A stretch of DNA of 64,000 nucleotides from NCBI RefSeq assembly GCF_900142625.1, contig NZ_FRBN01000020.1, positions 1-64,000 of the forward strand. Direction: 5' to 3'. The stretch comes from Roseovarius marisflavi (GTDB taxonomy: Bacteria > Pseudomonadota > Alphaproteobacteria > Rhodobacterales > Rhodobacteraceae). A program made the position numbers and the translations under genes. Under the pieces are notes generated by a model. That model had not been told where the DNA came from. It saw nothing but the letters and a program-made list of their open reading frames with translations, and ran no database searches. Positions 63,633 through 64,000 of this stretch are shown in pieces (position 1 is the first letter of the stretch; each line of letters starts with the position of its first letter).

Positions 63633-63872
63633 CTAGCCACGACCCTCTTCCCACGCTTCGTCATCCGAGCGAAGAAGACCTAAGAGTTCTTGTGATTGTG
63701 GAGCGAGCCGTCCGGTGTCCCTGATATGATCCGTATCACCAGTGAGGAGAAGGGCGATTTTTTCGAGTTCAGTGATTGGCAAGCCGCTGTTGATAATCTC
63801 GGCGGTCTTGTGGTCGCTGATATCGCCGAACAGGCGTTTCACAACCTCATAGCTGATGGCGCGTTCATACAT
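63633..63872 (-). CDS. Small hypothetical protein
   Basis: The 79-residue protein starts MYERAISYEVVKRLFGDISDHKTAEIINSGL after an AGAGGGAA site eight bases upstream. It is charged and helical, with no membrane segment. I do not recognise a family. The clear ribosome site and coherent composition support it as real. It converges on the CapA-like gene. Positions 63873-64000 hold no further gene. Confidence 0.6.
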   Translation of the reverse strand: MYERAISYEVVKRLFGDISDHKTAEIINSGLPITELEKIALLLTGDTDHIRDTGRLAPQSQELLGLLRSDDEAWEEGRG

Positions 63873-64000
63873 GTTTTTGATTCCCTCTTTTTCTCGGATG
63901 CCAGACGAGGCGACTTACACTTTCTTTCATTGTGACCCGACCAGGATTTCATTGATTACGGCTCGACCCCAAACACACACCAAGCATCGTTCTCGGCCAT

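Overview
The window reads as a high-GC (roughly 60%) alphaproteobacterial chromosome or large-replicon segment, most like the Rhodobacteraceae/Roseobacter group. The reasons are the gene families and codon use, the accessory N-type ATPase operon, the polyhydroxyalkanoate and acetate genes, the GerW-DUF2953 pair, and a DUF5765-like pseudogene. No rRNA, tRNA or CRISPR array was seen. The content is not core housekeeping. It is a low-oxygen, energy and stress island with scattered gene decay.

Layout. 0-5 kb: a tandem universal stress protein diverges from an HlyD/ABC-2 efflux operon, followed by a DUF202 membrane protein. 5-12.3 kb: an acetyl-CoA node on the minus strand (thiolase, acetate kinase, MaoC-phosphotransacetylase, a deletion chimera of FabI and a short-chain dehydrogenase, PHA synthase). 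12.6-19.3 kb: a complete N-ATPase operon, atpDCQRBEFAG, behind a short leader ORF. 19.4-21.8 kb: LOG-family and beta-CASP metallo-beta-lactamase genes. 22-29 kb: an SGNH hydrolase, an L,D-transpeptidase pseudogene, a helix-hairpin-helix protein, thioredoxin-2, a four-gene GerW/DUF2953/kinase operon and the DUF5765-like pseudogene. 29.3-33.8 kb: a 1503-residue CheB-CheR-PAS-histidine kinase-receiver protein. 34-37 kb: cytochrome c, an ATP-grasp-like protein, a class II amidotransferase and a CBS protein. 37.6-41.1 kb: proteostasis cluster (GrpE, DegP, three Hsp20). 41-46.4 kb: a phosphoribosyltransferase-hydrolase-erythromycin esterase fusion, UspA and a cyclopropane synthase. 46.8-48.8 kb: an IS3 remnant between two truncated genes. 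49-52.5 kb: a kinase/regulator pair with secreted HbpS-like and ankyrin proteins. 52.5-53.7 kb: decayed fragments. 54.4-60.6 kb: the unusual operon described next. 60.6-64 kb: dodecin, split hydrolase and phosphoribosyltransferase genes, a CapA-like protein and a small hypothetical.

Most interesting system: the operon at 54435-60605. It encodes a 2-oxoacid dehydrogenase E1-alpha with a twin-arginine signal peptide, its E1-beta partner, a CxxC zinc-finger protein, two paralogous secreted c-type cytochromes, an AlgI-like MBOAT acyltransferase and an SGNH/AlgJ-like protein. There is no E2 or E3. This suggests a periplasmic thiamine-diphosphate oxidoreductase that passes electrons to cytochrome c and may be linked to envelope acylation.

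Unifying regulation: sixteen copies of a palindrome TTGA(T/C/G)-N4-(A/G)TCAA, the FNR/FixK-type box, lie in intergenic regions in front of most operons. In many cases a -10-like hexamer follows 21-22 bases later. The island therefore looks like one oxygen- or redox-responsive regulon whose CRP/FNR-family regulator is not in the window.
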